Source of the DNA: Adiantum capillus-veneris
Lineage: Eukaryota; Streptophyta; Polypodiopsida; Polypodiales; Pteridaceae
Reading direction: 5' to 3'
Length of the DNA stretch: 64,000 bases
Assembly (NCBI GenBank): GCA_014529385.2
Contig: CM043966.1
Coordinates: 108,956,087 to 109,020,086 of the forward strand
Part shown: positions 47,901 through 57,733 of the stretch, in pieces
How the letters are laid out: each line of letters starts with the position of its first letter
Position numbering within the stretch: position 1 is the first letter of the stretch
Made by a program: the position numbers and the translations under genes
Notes under the pieces: model-generated
What the model was told of the DNA's origin: nothing
The model's input: only the letters and a program-made list of their open reading frames with translations
Database searches by the model: none

Positions 47901-49343
47901 ATTGGCTGTAAATGGGTGTATAAAACCAAGCATAAGGCTGATGGTAACATTGAGCGTCACAAGGCAAGGCTGGTCGCAAAGGGTTATGCACAGACGTATG
48001 GCATAGACTATGAGGAGACCTTTGCTCCAGTGGCAAAGATGACGACTGTGAGAGCTGTCATAGCAGTGGCTGCATCTAGAGGATGGATTATGCATCAAAT
48101 GGATGTAAAGAATGCCTTCTTGAATGGTGAGTTGCAAGAGGAAGTGTATATGGATCAGCCACCTGGTTATGTCGATCCAGGTTACCCAGATTATGTATGC
48201 AGACTTCTCAAAGCTTTGTATGGTTTGAAGCAGGGCTCTAGAGCATGGTATGACAGGATTGCCAAGTATCTTGTCAGTATTGGTTTTAGGAGAGCTCATG
48301 CTGATCATTCACTCTATGTACGTGAGAGTGATGTGGGGATTGTGGTCATTACCATATATGTAGATGACCTTATTATTGTTGGTGACAATGCTATGGAGAT
48401 TGACCATGTGAAGGGTCTTCTCAAACAGGAGTTTGAAATGAAAGATTTAGGCGAGTTGCGCTACTTTCTTGGCATTGAAGTGATCAGGACTCCAGAGGGT
48501 GTATGGCTATCACAAAGACAGTATGCTTTGGACATGTTGTCAAAGTATGGTATGGCTGATTGTAAGCCAATTTCTATTCCCTTGGATGTGAATGCAAAGC
48601 TGAGTGCAGAGAAGGGTGATGTTGTTGAGGATGTCAACATGTACAGGAAGATTGTGGGTAGTCTAATCTACTTGACTATCACGAGGCCAGACTTGAGCTA
48701 CATAGTAGGCTTGGAGAGTCAGTTCATGCAACTTCCGAGGAAGCCACATTTGGATGGAGTACGACGCACACTTAGGTATGTGCAAGGGACTCTTGACTAT
48801 GCATTGTTCTATGCAGCAGATGCACCATTAGCATTGTATGGGTATACAGATGCAGATTGGGCAGGTAGCATTGTTGATAGGAGATCTACGAGTGGCTTCA
48901 TGTTCTCTTTTGGGAGTGCTGCTGTTACTTGGAGCAGCAAAAAGTAGCCTACGGTTGCTTTATCGAGCACAGAGGCCGAGTACAGAGGTGCAGCAGTTGC
49001 GGCGTGCGAGGTAGCTTGGCTACGCACATTACTTGAGGACTTGGGAGTGCAGGTGGACCAGCAGATTTTCATCCATTGTGACAACCTCAGCAGTATGCAG
49101 TTGGCTAGGAACCCAGTGTTCCATGCCAGGACCAAACACATAGAGGTCCATTACCACTACGTTCGAGAGCGAGTGTTGGCGGGCGACATCGACTTGGTCT
49201 ACGTCAGCACAGAGGAGCAGATAGCGGATATCTTTACCAAGGCCCTCGGAGCTGAGAAGCTTCGACGTTTCCGGACTATGCTTGGACTCTGCGACATGCA
49301 AAGCTCGAGGGGGAGTGTTGAGATATCGAGCTCTACACCTTGA
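44994..49343 (+). pseudogene. Copia gag-pol polyprotein with three stops
   Basis: One frame from the ATG at 44994 to a stop inside the 3' LTR. Order: gag (YPAWKFRITNFLKGKGYW), an Arg/Gly-rich stretch, zinc knuckle CWTCGERGHMSRDC, protease VDSGASNHM, integrase with the HH-CC site (IGHVN..., CAACQFGK) and D-D-E (HTDVWGP, RSDGGGEY, NGVAERKN), RT with YVDDLIIVGDN, and RNase H. Stops are TAG at 45183 (Trp TGG or Gln CAG expected), TGA at 47598 (CGA expected) and TAG at 48945 in SSKK-PTVALSSTEAEY, where Gln is standard. Domain order PR-IN-RT-RH identifies Ty1/copia. It is otherwise nearly intact. Confidence 0.95.
49304..49315 (+). promoter_or_regulatory. Polypurine tract
   Basis: ctcgagggggag directly before the 3' LTR; it primes plus-strand DNA synthesis. 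Confidence 0.9.
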
Positions 49344-49638
49344 GCTGGCATCCACTACGGGTCTTGGCCGCTTACGGCATTTAACTAACTGGTGCGTTAG
49401 GTGACCGACACGGAGGATCTCTGCCAGTGATTCTACAGCTGGACTACACTTATAGTGCCAGCCTAGTACGCTTCTAGCGATTTCACACTTAGTGACCGCA
49501 TGTACATATGTGCTACTTTTCAGCTTTAGCACTTAGTCATTTTGTACTCTCTTTTCTGTGAAGAAGAAGAAGAAGCTTTCCATCTCTGTGTGCTTTGTGC
49601 TTGTCTTGTGTAGCTCTCTTGCATCCTCATTCTTTACA
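49316..49638 (+). repeat. 3' LTR of the nested copia
   Basis: TGTTGAGATATCGAGC to CATTCTTTACA, 323 bp, about 98% identical to the 5' LTR by eye. The pol frame ends 28 bases inside it. Confidence 0.97.
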
Positions 49639-50000
49639 TTTTCAAGAGAGAGATAGCAAGATACAGAGATAGAGAGAGAGAGAGAGAGAGAGAAATACCT
49701 GTTTTCTAGAGAGAGGAGAGAGAGAAAGATAACAGATTTCATTGTGTTTATGTATGTGGAAGAGAGGAAGACGATGTATGGAAATATGTGCACGTATTTT
49801 CAAGAGAGAGACAACAAGATAACAGATTTCACTGTGGTTATGTATGTGGAAGTGAGGAAGACGATGTGTGGGAATATGTGCATGTATTTTCAAGAGAGAG
49901 ACAACAAGATAACAGATTTCACTGTGGTTATGTATGTGGAAGAGAGGAAGACGATGTGTAGGAATATGTGTATGTGTACGGGGATATTTTTAAACTACGT
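49639..50000 (+). repeat. GA tract and 90-bp tandem repeat
   Basis: A (GA)n tract at 49666-49694 is followed by units starting near 49737, 49827 and 49917 (tttca-tgtg-ttatgtatgtgg), a period of exactly 90 bp. The third is cut short. Because 90 is a multiple of three, one frame stays open through all copies with a Cys/Met-rich 30-residue repeat. This looks like a by-product. Confidence 0.9.
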
Positions 50001-50537
50001 ATCTCTGTCTTTTGACGGGAGAGTGTGTGTGCAAGAAGAGTTACAGAGAGTGAGAGAGAGAGAAATACCTGTTTTTTCTCTATTCGTGAGGTGTGCAATG
50101 TCTCCTGAGAAGAAGCTATGCCCGATCCTGCCCTTCTGGAAAGCGTTGCGTACACTGCTGTTTCTTTATCTTGTGCGCAAACTTTCAATCCTGTGCGCTC
50201 CACCTGTGTGTTGTGTACGATGCCGGGCTTGCTCCTCTACGTGCGCGTATACTCCAACTGTGTGCGATCCGTGTGCGCTTTCTGTGTGTTTGTTGCTCGC
50301 CTGCTTTCTCTGTGTGCGTTGCTCGTGTGCTCTCTCTGTGCCTAATCTTGATAGGGTTTATTAGAATGCCACGTATGCTACAAGTCCATGTTTTATCATA
50401 GGATTAAAAAAAACAAAAGCAATATAAAACATTAACCAATTCACATAGCCAAAATTAAAGAAATCATGGTTGAAAATATGAAAAACATGCGTAACTCTAT
50501 ACTATGAATTCACTTTTTTTAACAAAATAAAATCTTT
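50001..50537. other. TG/CT-rich single-copy sequence
   Basis: Low-complexity tgtgcgct-type sequence to about 50360, then AT-rich. No supported gene. Confidence 0.5.
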
Positions 50538-50640
50538 GGGCGCTGCCCCTAGCCCCGCGGGGGCGCTGCCCCTTGACCCCGCCCGGGGTGCTGCCCCGGA
50601 CCCCGCCTGGGGCGCTTCCCCAGGACCCCGCCCGGAACAA
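50538..50640. repeat. GC-rich palindromic minisatellite
   Basis: Four to five copies of ggggcgctgcccc-aaccccgcc, each with an internal palindrome (GGGGCG...GCCCC). The tract is strikingly GC-rich inside an AT-rich neighbourhood. Confidence 0.85.
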
Positions 50641-51350
50641 TATCCCAAAATCAGCCTCCCAAGCCCCTCCATCGAGAGCGCTATATTCCACATCCCCATC
50701 AAGAGCGCTACCCCCAAACCTCACGTGGAAGCACTGCCTTGTCACCCCATTGTGGCATTGCCCTAAGACCCCGCATCTGGAGTGCTAAATGGGAACATTC
50801 TTCATTAGTGAAATTTTGAACATAAATTATATTTAGCATATACTTAAATATAATACAAATATTAACATATTAACTATACTACTAATTTACTATAGCAGTT
50901 CTAGATTATGTCCCATACTATATTTAAGGTGCCAAAGGTTTGGCCTTATGGTCCTAGATTTAGCCAAGTGGTCAACACATATAGGACCAAGTGCACACTA
51001 TGCCACAAAACTTGGCCACCACTTCACTTGCCAAAGTTTAGGCCACATGGTCAATCCTAAGTTTCCAATGTTCTTATTATGTCACCTTTTGCCTCGTGGA
51101 AAACCTAGGCTTGTTTTCACATACTCAGGCACTTCAAGCCATAATAAGTTTTCATTACTCTTCAGCAACCCTTTTGTTCAAGTCTTTGAAAAACGTTGCT
51201 TAAGGCCACCCTAAACCATTTTCATTGAGGGGTGTCTAAAACTAGCTTTTTGGCAATTCGAGAAGAAAATGGTCAAAGTTTTATACTTAGTTTTAACCAC
51301 TTGACCAATTCAAATATTGGAAAGCAAGGTCTTGTAATACTTTTCTTTGG
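50641..51350. other. Single-copy spacer
   Basis: No gene seen. There is a weak recurrence of ttggccaccacttcac-tgcc and related words at 50940-51060, possibly very old satellite remnants. Confidence 0.45.
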
Positions 51351-52210
51351 ACATCACACATTAAAACTAGGTCCCTCACTTGTCCAAGCTATGCTCTAAT
51401 ACAATAAAGGGTTTTTGGTTTCAAGATGCACCACTTTCCCAACCTTGATTCCAATAAAGAAGCTAGCTCTACTTAGACATTTAATAGCAAGGTCCCGTAG
51501 CAATTCACATTGAACATTTTCCATGGCAGCTGGGTCCACCACTTATCTAAGCTATGCTCTAATACAGTAAGGGGGTTTTGGTTTCAAGATCCACCACTTG
51601 TCCAAACTTGATTTGGGAAGCAAGGTCCTATAATAGTTTGCTTTGGACATTCACCATTACAACTAAGTCCACGACTTCTCCAAGCTATGTTCTAATAAAC
51701 TAAGGACGTTTTGGTTTGAAGTAGAACCACTTGTACGACTTTGTTTTTGGAAGTAAGGTCTTTACATAGTTCACCTTGGACCTTGGACATTGGATACTAC
51801 AACTAAGCCCACCACTTGTCCAAGCTATCCTCTATATATAGCCAAAGGTTTGGGTTTCAAGATTCACCACTTTTCCAACCTTTCTTCCATTAAAGAAAGG
51901 AGGGGAATTATAACTAGGTCCACCAATTGTCCAAGATATGCTCTGATATAGAAAGGGAATTTTGGTTTCAATAATCCACCACGTGTTCAACCTTGCAAGA
52001 CTCAAGGGATACTTGGACATTGGAAAGCATAGTCCTATAGTAGTTGATAGGTGGCAGTGGGTATAACAACTAGGTCCAACCTATGCTCTAATATAGCAAG
52101 GATGCTTTGGTTTCAAGATCCACCATAATTTCCAACCTTGCTTCCATTAATATAGCAAGGAGGATTTGGTCTCAAGGTTCACCACTTGTCCAACCTATGC
52201 AAACCTTTTC
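51351..52210 (+). repeat. Right satellite arm, outer remnant
   Basis: Diverged words of the form ac-aggtccaccacttgtccaagctatgctctaata, then ggttt-ggtttcaagatccaccacttgtccaacctt, repeating roughly every 180-190 bp. They have the same orientation as the main right array but a different linker set. Confidence 0.8.
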
Positions 52211-52291
52211 CATGTTGTAGCATGATTTTTTGTTTGAAGAGTATTTTTCTATAACTATGGATTTAATAATGTAATCTTTTTCACTTACAGG

Positions 52292-55200
52292 ATGGACTTT
52301 GAATCTGGGGAGAAAGTACATATGATACTTGACAATGAAATTGTTGGTATTGACTGAGATCCAGATTCCACTTGTGGTGGTACAAAGATAGGGCACGAAA
52401 ATGTCTCCATACTAGTGGAGGAATGCTTGAAGGATGTGGTCCTACCTTTTCCTACAATGGATACTTCATCTCTCCAAGGCTCATTATGGAGTGCTGTTCG
52501 ATGGTCAAAGCTTCTTTTGCAATCTTTTGTATTAAATGGGAACTTAATTGATCCACAGGAAAGCTACAATGGTGATGAAGAACATGATCATTCTGATCCT
52601 CTAGTTACAGATGCAATACCTATGACAAGCCCAGAATTTGAAGCAATGATTCGAGAGTCTTGGAGAAATCAGAGGGTCCTTTTAAAAGATGACACAATGA
52701 TGCAAACCATGAATGAAGGGACCATCTTATATGTATTTCCACATGATTATGTCAACTTTCAGGAACTTGGTCCTGATTGTGTGGGTGTGGGTATTGAAAG
52801 AGAAAATGCAAGCATTGATAATGTGGTTGAAGTGGGTAGCATCACTTTGCTAAAGTGGCCCATCAAGCAGACAACAATGTTGAATGGGAGCCCATTACAA
52901 CGATTTGTTCCTGTTGATGGCATGCATGCTACATATGAGGATGTATCCAACGATGACAATGTTGGAAAAAAACTTGATGGGAGTAATGTTGTCCAGTTGT
53001 CAAGGAAGAGACGATACACTTTCATGAACAGGACTCAAAAATCAAAAGCAGCACCAACTTCGACTTTTTACCTTTCAAACAAATCAATTCAAAGGGTATC
53101 ATGCATTGATTGTTGTGCACAAAAATGTTGCCAGTTTGCAGATCGTGATATGGTGACAAGGTTACGACAACAGTTTTGGGGAGAGTATCAAAAATCACGC
53201 ACTAATTATGTTTATGATGTTCTTTCTATATGTTATCAGAGAGATGAGAAGTCACGATACCAATTCAGGCTAAATGGATCTATTGTTTGTTGTAGAGCAT
53301 GGTATGAGCTACATGGAATACCAAAGACATCATTTTATCGATACAAGGAGAACTTTGAAAATGGTGTGCGCCAATATGTACATGGGAACACATGTACATT
53401 GAGAAGGGGACTTCAACATACTAGTTTAGCAAGAGCACTACTAAATGAGTTTGTGGAAAACAACTCTGAGAAGATGCCACATAGAAGTAGAACACTGCTA
53501 GATGGCTCAAGAGAGACTCAATTGGTGATTCCATCAACATACAAACAAGTGGATATTTTATGTGAAATCAACACGACACTTGACCAAATGGGCTATGAGA
53601 AGAAGCTATCCCAATCTTCTTTTGGTAGAATTTGGAACAAAGAGTACCCACATGTCACTTTAATAAAGACGAGTGAGTTCTCTAAGTGCAATATTTGTAG
53701 CTCAATCAAGGCAAGGTTAGAAGCTAAACCTTCTCTTGAAGAGAGAGCTCTTCTCTTGAGGGAGAGAGAAGTTCACATGGCACAACAAAAGAGTTGCAGA
53801 AGCCTATATTATGCATGGCGCACGTATTCAGAAACTCAACCACAAAAATATGTATGCATAATCCATGATAAGATGGATCAAAAGAAAACTGTCATTTGTA
53901 GATTACGCATTGTTCCCAAGGGTGTGGATTCAGGATATAATCTGCAGGTGGCATTGATTGGCATGATCACTCATGGACATGGAGAAGGTCATTACGAACA
54001 CTTTGTCTTGAATTTTTTGTGGCCAGCTGATCCAAATCTTACAATTGGCTCAATTGCTAATTGTTTACATAACCTAGAGAGGATAGATAAGCATCCTCTT
54101 GGTGATCTAGTAACAAATGGACTTCCAAGGAGCAATATTTCACTACTACATGCTTTGAACTCAAGGGATGCTTTGGACTACCATAACTTGAGTGATGGAA
54201 AAGAGCCCATTGTGCAATTGTCAGAAATTGCAGAAGAGGAATTGGGGTCAACATTTCGCAGATTGCCAGAGAACTTGTTGCTACAATTGGATAATTGTGC
54301 AGGGGAAAACAAAAATCGATACTTATTTGCCTATTTGTCAATGCTTGTTGCAAGGGGTGGGGTCCATCACAAAGATAGCCATCACAATATTGCTTGAAAT
54401 CGGGGATCTTTGTGAGAAAAAATGGACCTGGATATGAAGCTGAGAGTTACACAAACCTATAATTTGCCACATTTGATGGATACATTACGAAACAAATCAT
54501 CTTCATATCCAGGTCCATTTTTTCTCACAAAGATCCCCGATTTCAAGCAATATTGTGATGGCTATCTTTGTGATGGACAAGACATACTTGTTGGACATTC
54601 CAAACCGCTTCAGTTCAGGTTCTTTATGCAGGATGAGACACCAATGATGCAATATAAGGCACATGTAGGTGTATCAAGTTGGAGTGGAAGTATTCGCCTT
54701 TGGAAAACAGACACAGAAGGCAAGCCAATGTTACCACATGGAGATCCACCTCTAGTACAAATGGCGGAGTATGTCAAGGCCCACGAAGAAGTCATTTTGG
54801 GGCTAAAGAACTATATAAAATTTTCGAAAAATTTAGGGAATGGTTCAAGTATTCCGCGATATTATAGACCCGTGATAGATTATTGGAGTAAGGTAATTGA
54901 AGAGATTGGAAAAGCAATCATATCAGAGGGAGTCTTGTATGAAATGTTTTGGCCAAAAACTCAAGAATATTCTCATCTACAAAGCACTACAATGAATTTG
55001 CAACAAGGAGCAGAAAGATTCCTAGGCCTTGAAGAGTTGAATGATCATTTTTGTGGGCCTCAACGAGATAGGCCAAGGGAAGAGTTTGACCCTATGTCTG
55101 ATGTGCACCAAGGTGACTTTCTTATGCTTGTTCCGAGTGACACAGAAATCTATCCAGTGTGGCTTGCAATGGATTTATCTGACATTGATAATGAGCCTAC

Positions 55201-55501
55201 ATTACCAAACTACAGAAAACTCTTGATTCAATATTGGGCACCTTGCGCGAGAAAAAGTGGGATGACAGATACTCAAGCTTATAGCAATTGTTGGAAGGGT
55301 TATTGGGATGTCAACTATAAGGACCCACAAGTGAGGGAAACTGTAGATGCAATGTTTTGGTCCTGGAGACCCAACAAAGAAGGACCATTTTCTAGAATAA
55401 AGATTCCAGAAAGGCATGCTCTAAAAGCCAAAGAAGGCCTCACTCGTGCACATCAACCACACTTGGATCAAAGTTCAGATATGGTATCAAATGTGGAGTA
55501 G
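52292..55501 (+). pseudogene. DUF7869-like, probable transposase gene next to the right end
   Basis: An acceptor (ttttcacttacag) ends at 52290 and the ATG is at 52292. A TGA at 52355 (CGA expected, GID-DPDS) is the only break before a frame of 660 codons. A Cys-rich patch (CIDCCAQKCCQF, about residue 270) and SKCNICSS (about 464) may bind zinc. VCIIHDKMDQKK (about 525) and LLLQLDNCAGENKNRYLF (about 665) carry the spaced Asp residues of an RNase H-like fold, as in DUF7869 proteins. Frame and homology continue after 54440 (TYNLPHLMDTLRNKSS, CDGYLCDGQ, ending at 55501). Between them, 54362-54439 is an inverted copy of downstream coding sequence, which replaces the expected G-H-T-H-like segment and adds stops. 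Its place 290 bp from the right TIR suggests it is the element's own transposase. That role is inferred. Confidence 0.65.
54362..54578. repeat. Perfect 78-bp inverted duplication inside the gene
   Basis: 54362-54439 is the exact reverse complement of 54501-54578, with a 61-bp spacer. The right arm reads as normal coding sequence of the gene (GPFFLTKIPDFKQYCDGYLC), while the left arm is nonsense in frame. So the left arm was copied in reverse from the right and replaced about the same length of native sequence. Confidence 0.97.
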
Positions 55502-55777
55502 AATTATGTGGAGCTTCTATTGTGACTATACTAGTCAGTTTGTAAACAAAATCTTTTTTGTATCTTCCTTTGTTTTATGTAATTTATAGTTATTATTCAA
55601 ATCCATGTGTTGTACATCCTCTTGACTTTTGGTGTTTATCAACACCACAATCCTATGAGATTTTCACTTTATTTACTAACCACACACCTCAATTTTTCCC
55701 ACTTTAAGTGGAAAATTCCCAAATTACATGAATTTAGTCGATTTGGAGATTCCCATAATGTGAGATTTTTACCAAAA
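55502..55777. other. Right subterminal region
   Basis: 3' untranslated sequence of the preceding gene, then AT-rich subterminal DNA with cccactttaagtggaaaattccc (palindromic CCACTTTAAGTGG, 55699-55711). This may correspond to the TGGGAAAATCCCA palindrome near the left tip. Confidence 0.5.
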
Positions 55778-55793
55778 TACCTAATATGGTCTT
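55778..55793 (-). repeat. Right terminal inverted repeat
   Basis: TACCTAATATGGTCTT, the reverse complement of the left end. The following T run (55794-55798) belongs to the copia target. Confidence 0.88.
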
Positions 55794-56205
55794 TTTTTGT
55801 TTCATGCCTGCCAGTTCATGTATATCATGGTTGAGGAAGAAGCAACCTATTATGTCCACTTTGAGTTGTGAGGCTGAGTACAGGGTAATCTTCACAGCTA
55901 CGATTGAGTGTGTATGGCTGAGATGCCTTATGGCTGATTTGGTTGTTGGCGAGGACACTGCCAACACTATCTACAATGACAGTCAAAGCACATTGGCAGT
56001 TGTGAGGAGCCCAGTTTTTCATGCTCGCACAAAGCACATTGAGGTGCATTACCACTATGTCCGGGAGAAGCTCTCAACACGAGAGATCAGCTTGGCTTAT
56101 GTGCCAACACAGGACAACCTTGCAGATCTTTTCACAAAGGCATTGTCTCATGAGAAGCCTGAAGCTTTTCGTAAATATTTGGGCTTACTCCGCTTTGTGG
56201 ATTGA
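55794..56205 (+). pseudogene. Ty1/copia RNase H, copy A2, right part
   Basis: Resumes exactly where copy A2 stopped at 19786: CFMPASSCISWLRKKQP, then LSCEAEYR, ANTIYNDSQST, KHIEVHYHYVRE and the end GLLRFVD. The undisturbed sister at 63661 reads straight across the junction. The polypurine tract ctcgagggggat (56268-56279) and LTR 2 follow. Confidence 0.95.
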
Positions 56206-56279
56206 TCATGTACTTAGGTCATGGAAATTCTGTATTCTCATGTGCCAGCTCTTGTTCACTGTATCACTCGAGGGGGATT

Positions 56280-56506
56280 TGTTACTATATACATGTGATA
56301 GTGATGTGTGTGAACACACTAGGACGGCCGGGAAATTTTTTCCCTCTTTAGGAGGTTTTTTTCCCCGTGGATTGTATATACGCCCATCACTCTAGGGCTA
56401 TCTATCTTTCCACTGCACACTACGTAACACATTTTCTATTGTGTGCCTTCAGTTTCCTTCATCTTCTCCAAGCTGTGTGTGTTTCTCTGCAACCCTAATT
56501 CCAACA
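56280..56506 (+). repeat. Copia LTR 2
   Basis: TGTTACTATATAC to CTAATTCCAACA, 227 bp, aligned without gaps to LTR 1. It closes copy A2 and stands before copy B, again as a shared LTR. Confidence 0.85.
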
Positions 56507-56517
56507 CTATCACATGG

Positions 56518-56518
<1 letters not shown>

Positions 56519-56548
<30 letters not shown>
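56519..56548. repeat. (CT)n tract, left flank of the LINE
   Basis: Same position after the LTR as the first CT tract of copy A2 (16925). The tract is interrupted here by the LINE and resumes at about 60998. Confidence 0.9.
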
Positions 56549-56551
<3 letters not shown>

Positions 56552-56776
56552 GCAGCCGTTTTTTGACCTAGTAGACAGTAGTCCACTCTTTTGATCATAA
56601 CTTCTTCATCCGAACTCCGATTTGGGTGATCTATAGCTTCAATCGAAGAGCACGAAGTCCTCTACGCATTGATGTAAATACAAAATTTTTCAGAGTTATG
56701 GAAGGCGTTTCTGTAGCAGCATTTCCAAAGTGAACAGGTTCAACAAAATTGATTCTCATCTCCTATTTTACATACA

Positions 56777-57727
56777 ATGTCTTCCGGCACTCGCAAGGGT
56801 TATTCTTCTTCAACAAGGTCCACAACCATTGTGGAAAATGATCCAAAATCTCCTAAGTATGGAGATAGCAACACAACCACCCAACCAACGACATCGGAAA
56901 CCATGATCATGGCGTACTTGGTATCATTGCAAGAGACCGTAAACAAACAAGGCGAAGACTTACGAGCACTTGCAATGGAGAATGGCACACTAAGGGTACT
57001 TGTGGTTGAGAATGAGAATCTCAAGAGGACACTTGAGATGCAAACAACACGTTTGATGCAACTTGAAGAGGAAGTCAAGGAATGTAAACGCTCTCTTGTG
57101 GACTTGAATGCTTTGAAGGAGCGGATGAGCAAAGTAGAGCATGACCATGTATTGAAAGAGGAGAAATTTGACACTATGAGCCGGGATGTATGCGACATGA
57201 AAAATTTATGCACAAACAAGTCTTGGGCTGATGTATGTGGCAGCAATGTGGTTTCTAATTCCTCACTCATGCAAGCTATGGTTCAAACAAAGAATGTTGA
57301 GAATGTGGATGTGGAGGAGTTGAAGGAACGGGAGCGACGTTCCAAGAACATTGTTATTCGTGGAATTCCCGAAGAGAAGTTAGAGACACCTCCTTCTCTT
57401 GCCATTGTTATTGAAGATTTCTTCAAAACCCACTTTGGCATGTCCGGAGTTATGGTATATGGAGCACATAGAGTGGATAAGCAAGGAGCTCCTCGCTCGG
57501 GAGAACGGCCAATTGTATGTACCATGCCGGATGAGACCAAGTGAAAGATTATCCTTGATAATAGTTGGATCTATTTGAGGGATACAAAATGTTTTGTATG
57601 TGAAGATCGCACTATTAAGCAACAAAATATGCGTCGCAAGGCATATGAGGAAAAGAATAATAAAAACAAGGAGATCTCTCATGAAGAAAATGTGCCCAAG
57701 GAGGAGGCAAGTCTCTCAAGCAAATAG
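56777..57727 (+). pseudogene. LINE ORF1 (coiled coil plus RNA-binding domain)
   Basis: ATG at 56777. A Ser/Thr-rich start is followed by a long coiled coil (about residues 45-135, with LMQLEEEVKECKRSLVDL) for trimer formation, and an RRM-like part (RRSKNIVIRGIPEEK, FGMSGVMVYGAHRV) as in L1 ORF1 proteins, which coat the element RNA. TGA at 57542 (CGA expected) breaks it. The frame then continues through WIYLRDTKCFVCEDR to TAG at 57725. Confidence 0.85.
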
Positions 57728-57733
57728 GGATGT

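Larger units (their letters stand above)
44208..49638 (+). mobile_element. Young Ty1/copia element, full length
   Basis: Complete structure: LTR (44208-44529), primer site, a single long gag-pol frame, polypurine tract, LTR (49316-49638), and a 5-bp target duplication TTTTC on both sides (44203-44207 and 49639-49643). The LTRs differ by eye at five substitutions and one indel, so insertion was recent and later than the formation of the giant element that contains it. Three in-frame stops are the only breaks in about 4.3 kb of coding sequence. Confidence 0.97.
19787..55793. mobile_element. Giant 36-kb terminal-inverted-repeat element
   Basis: Left end AAGACCATATTAGGTA at 19787 and right end TACCTAATATGGTCTT at 55778 are perfect inverted repeats of 16 bp. 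They coincide exactly with the two breakpoints of copia copy A2. The undisturbed related copy at about 63660 shows agtggtttttgcttcatg. Here the left flank ends agtggtttt and the right flank starts tttttgtttcatg, so a target duplication of about 4 T residues is likely but cannot be fixed in a T run. Inside are inverted satellite arms, two FCP1-like genes, a SET gene, a ParB-like gene, a nested copia and a DUF7869-like gene. I found no capsid, B-type polymerase or retroviral integrase of its own, so it does not fit Mavericks or viral insertions. The superfamily is unknown to me. Confidence 0.82.

Noticed and set aside
49744-50364. Frame of 206 codons with a Cys/Met-rich 30-residue repeat
   Set aside because: It stays open because the 90-bp tandem repeat is a multiple of three; the rest is low-complexity sequence with no recognisable domain.
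50497-50788. Gly/Ala/Pro-rich frames on both strands
   Set aside because: Produced by the GC-rich minisatellite at 50538-50640.
19787-55793. Endogenous virus or Maverick/Polinton as explanation for the 36-kb block
   Set aside because: No capsid, packaging ATPase, B-family polymerase or Maverick-type integrase was found; the gene content and satellite arms do not fit.
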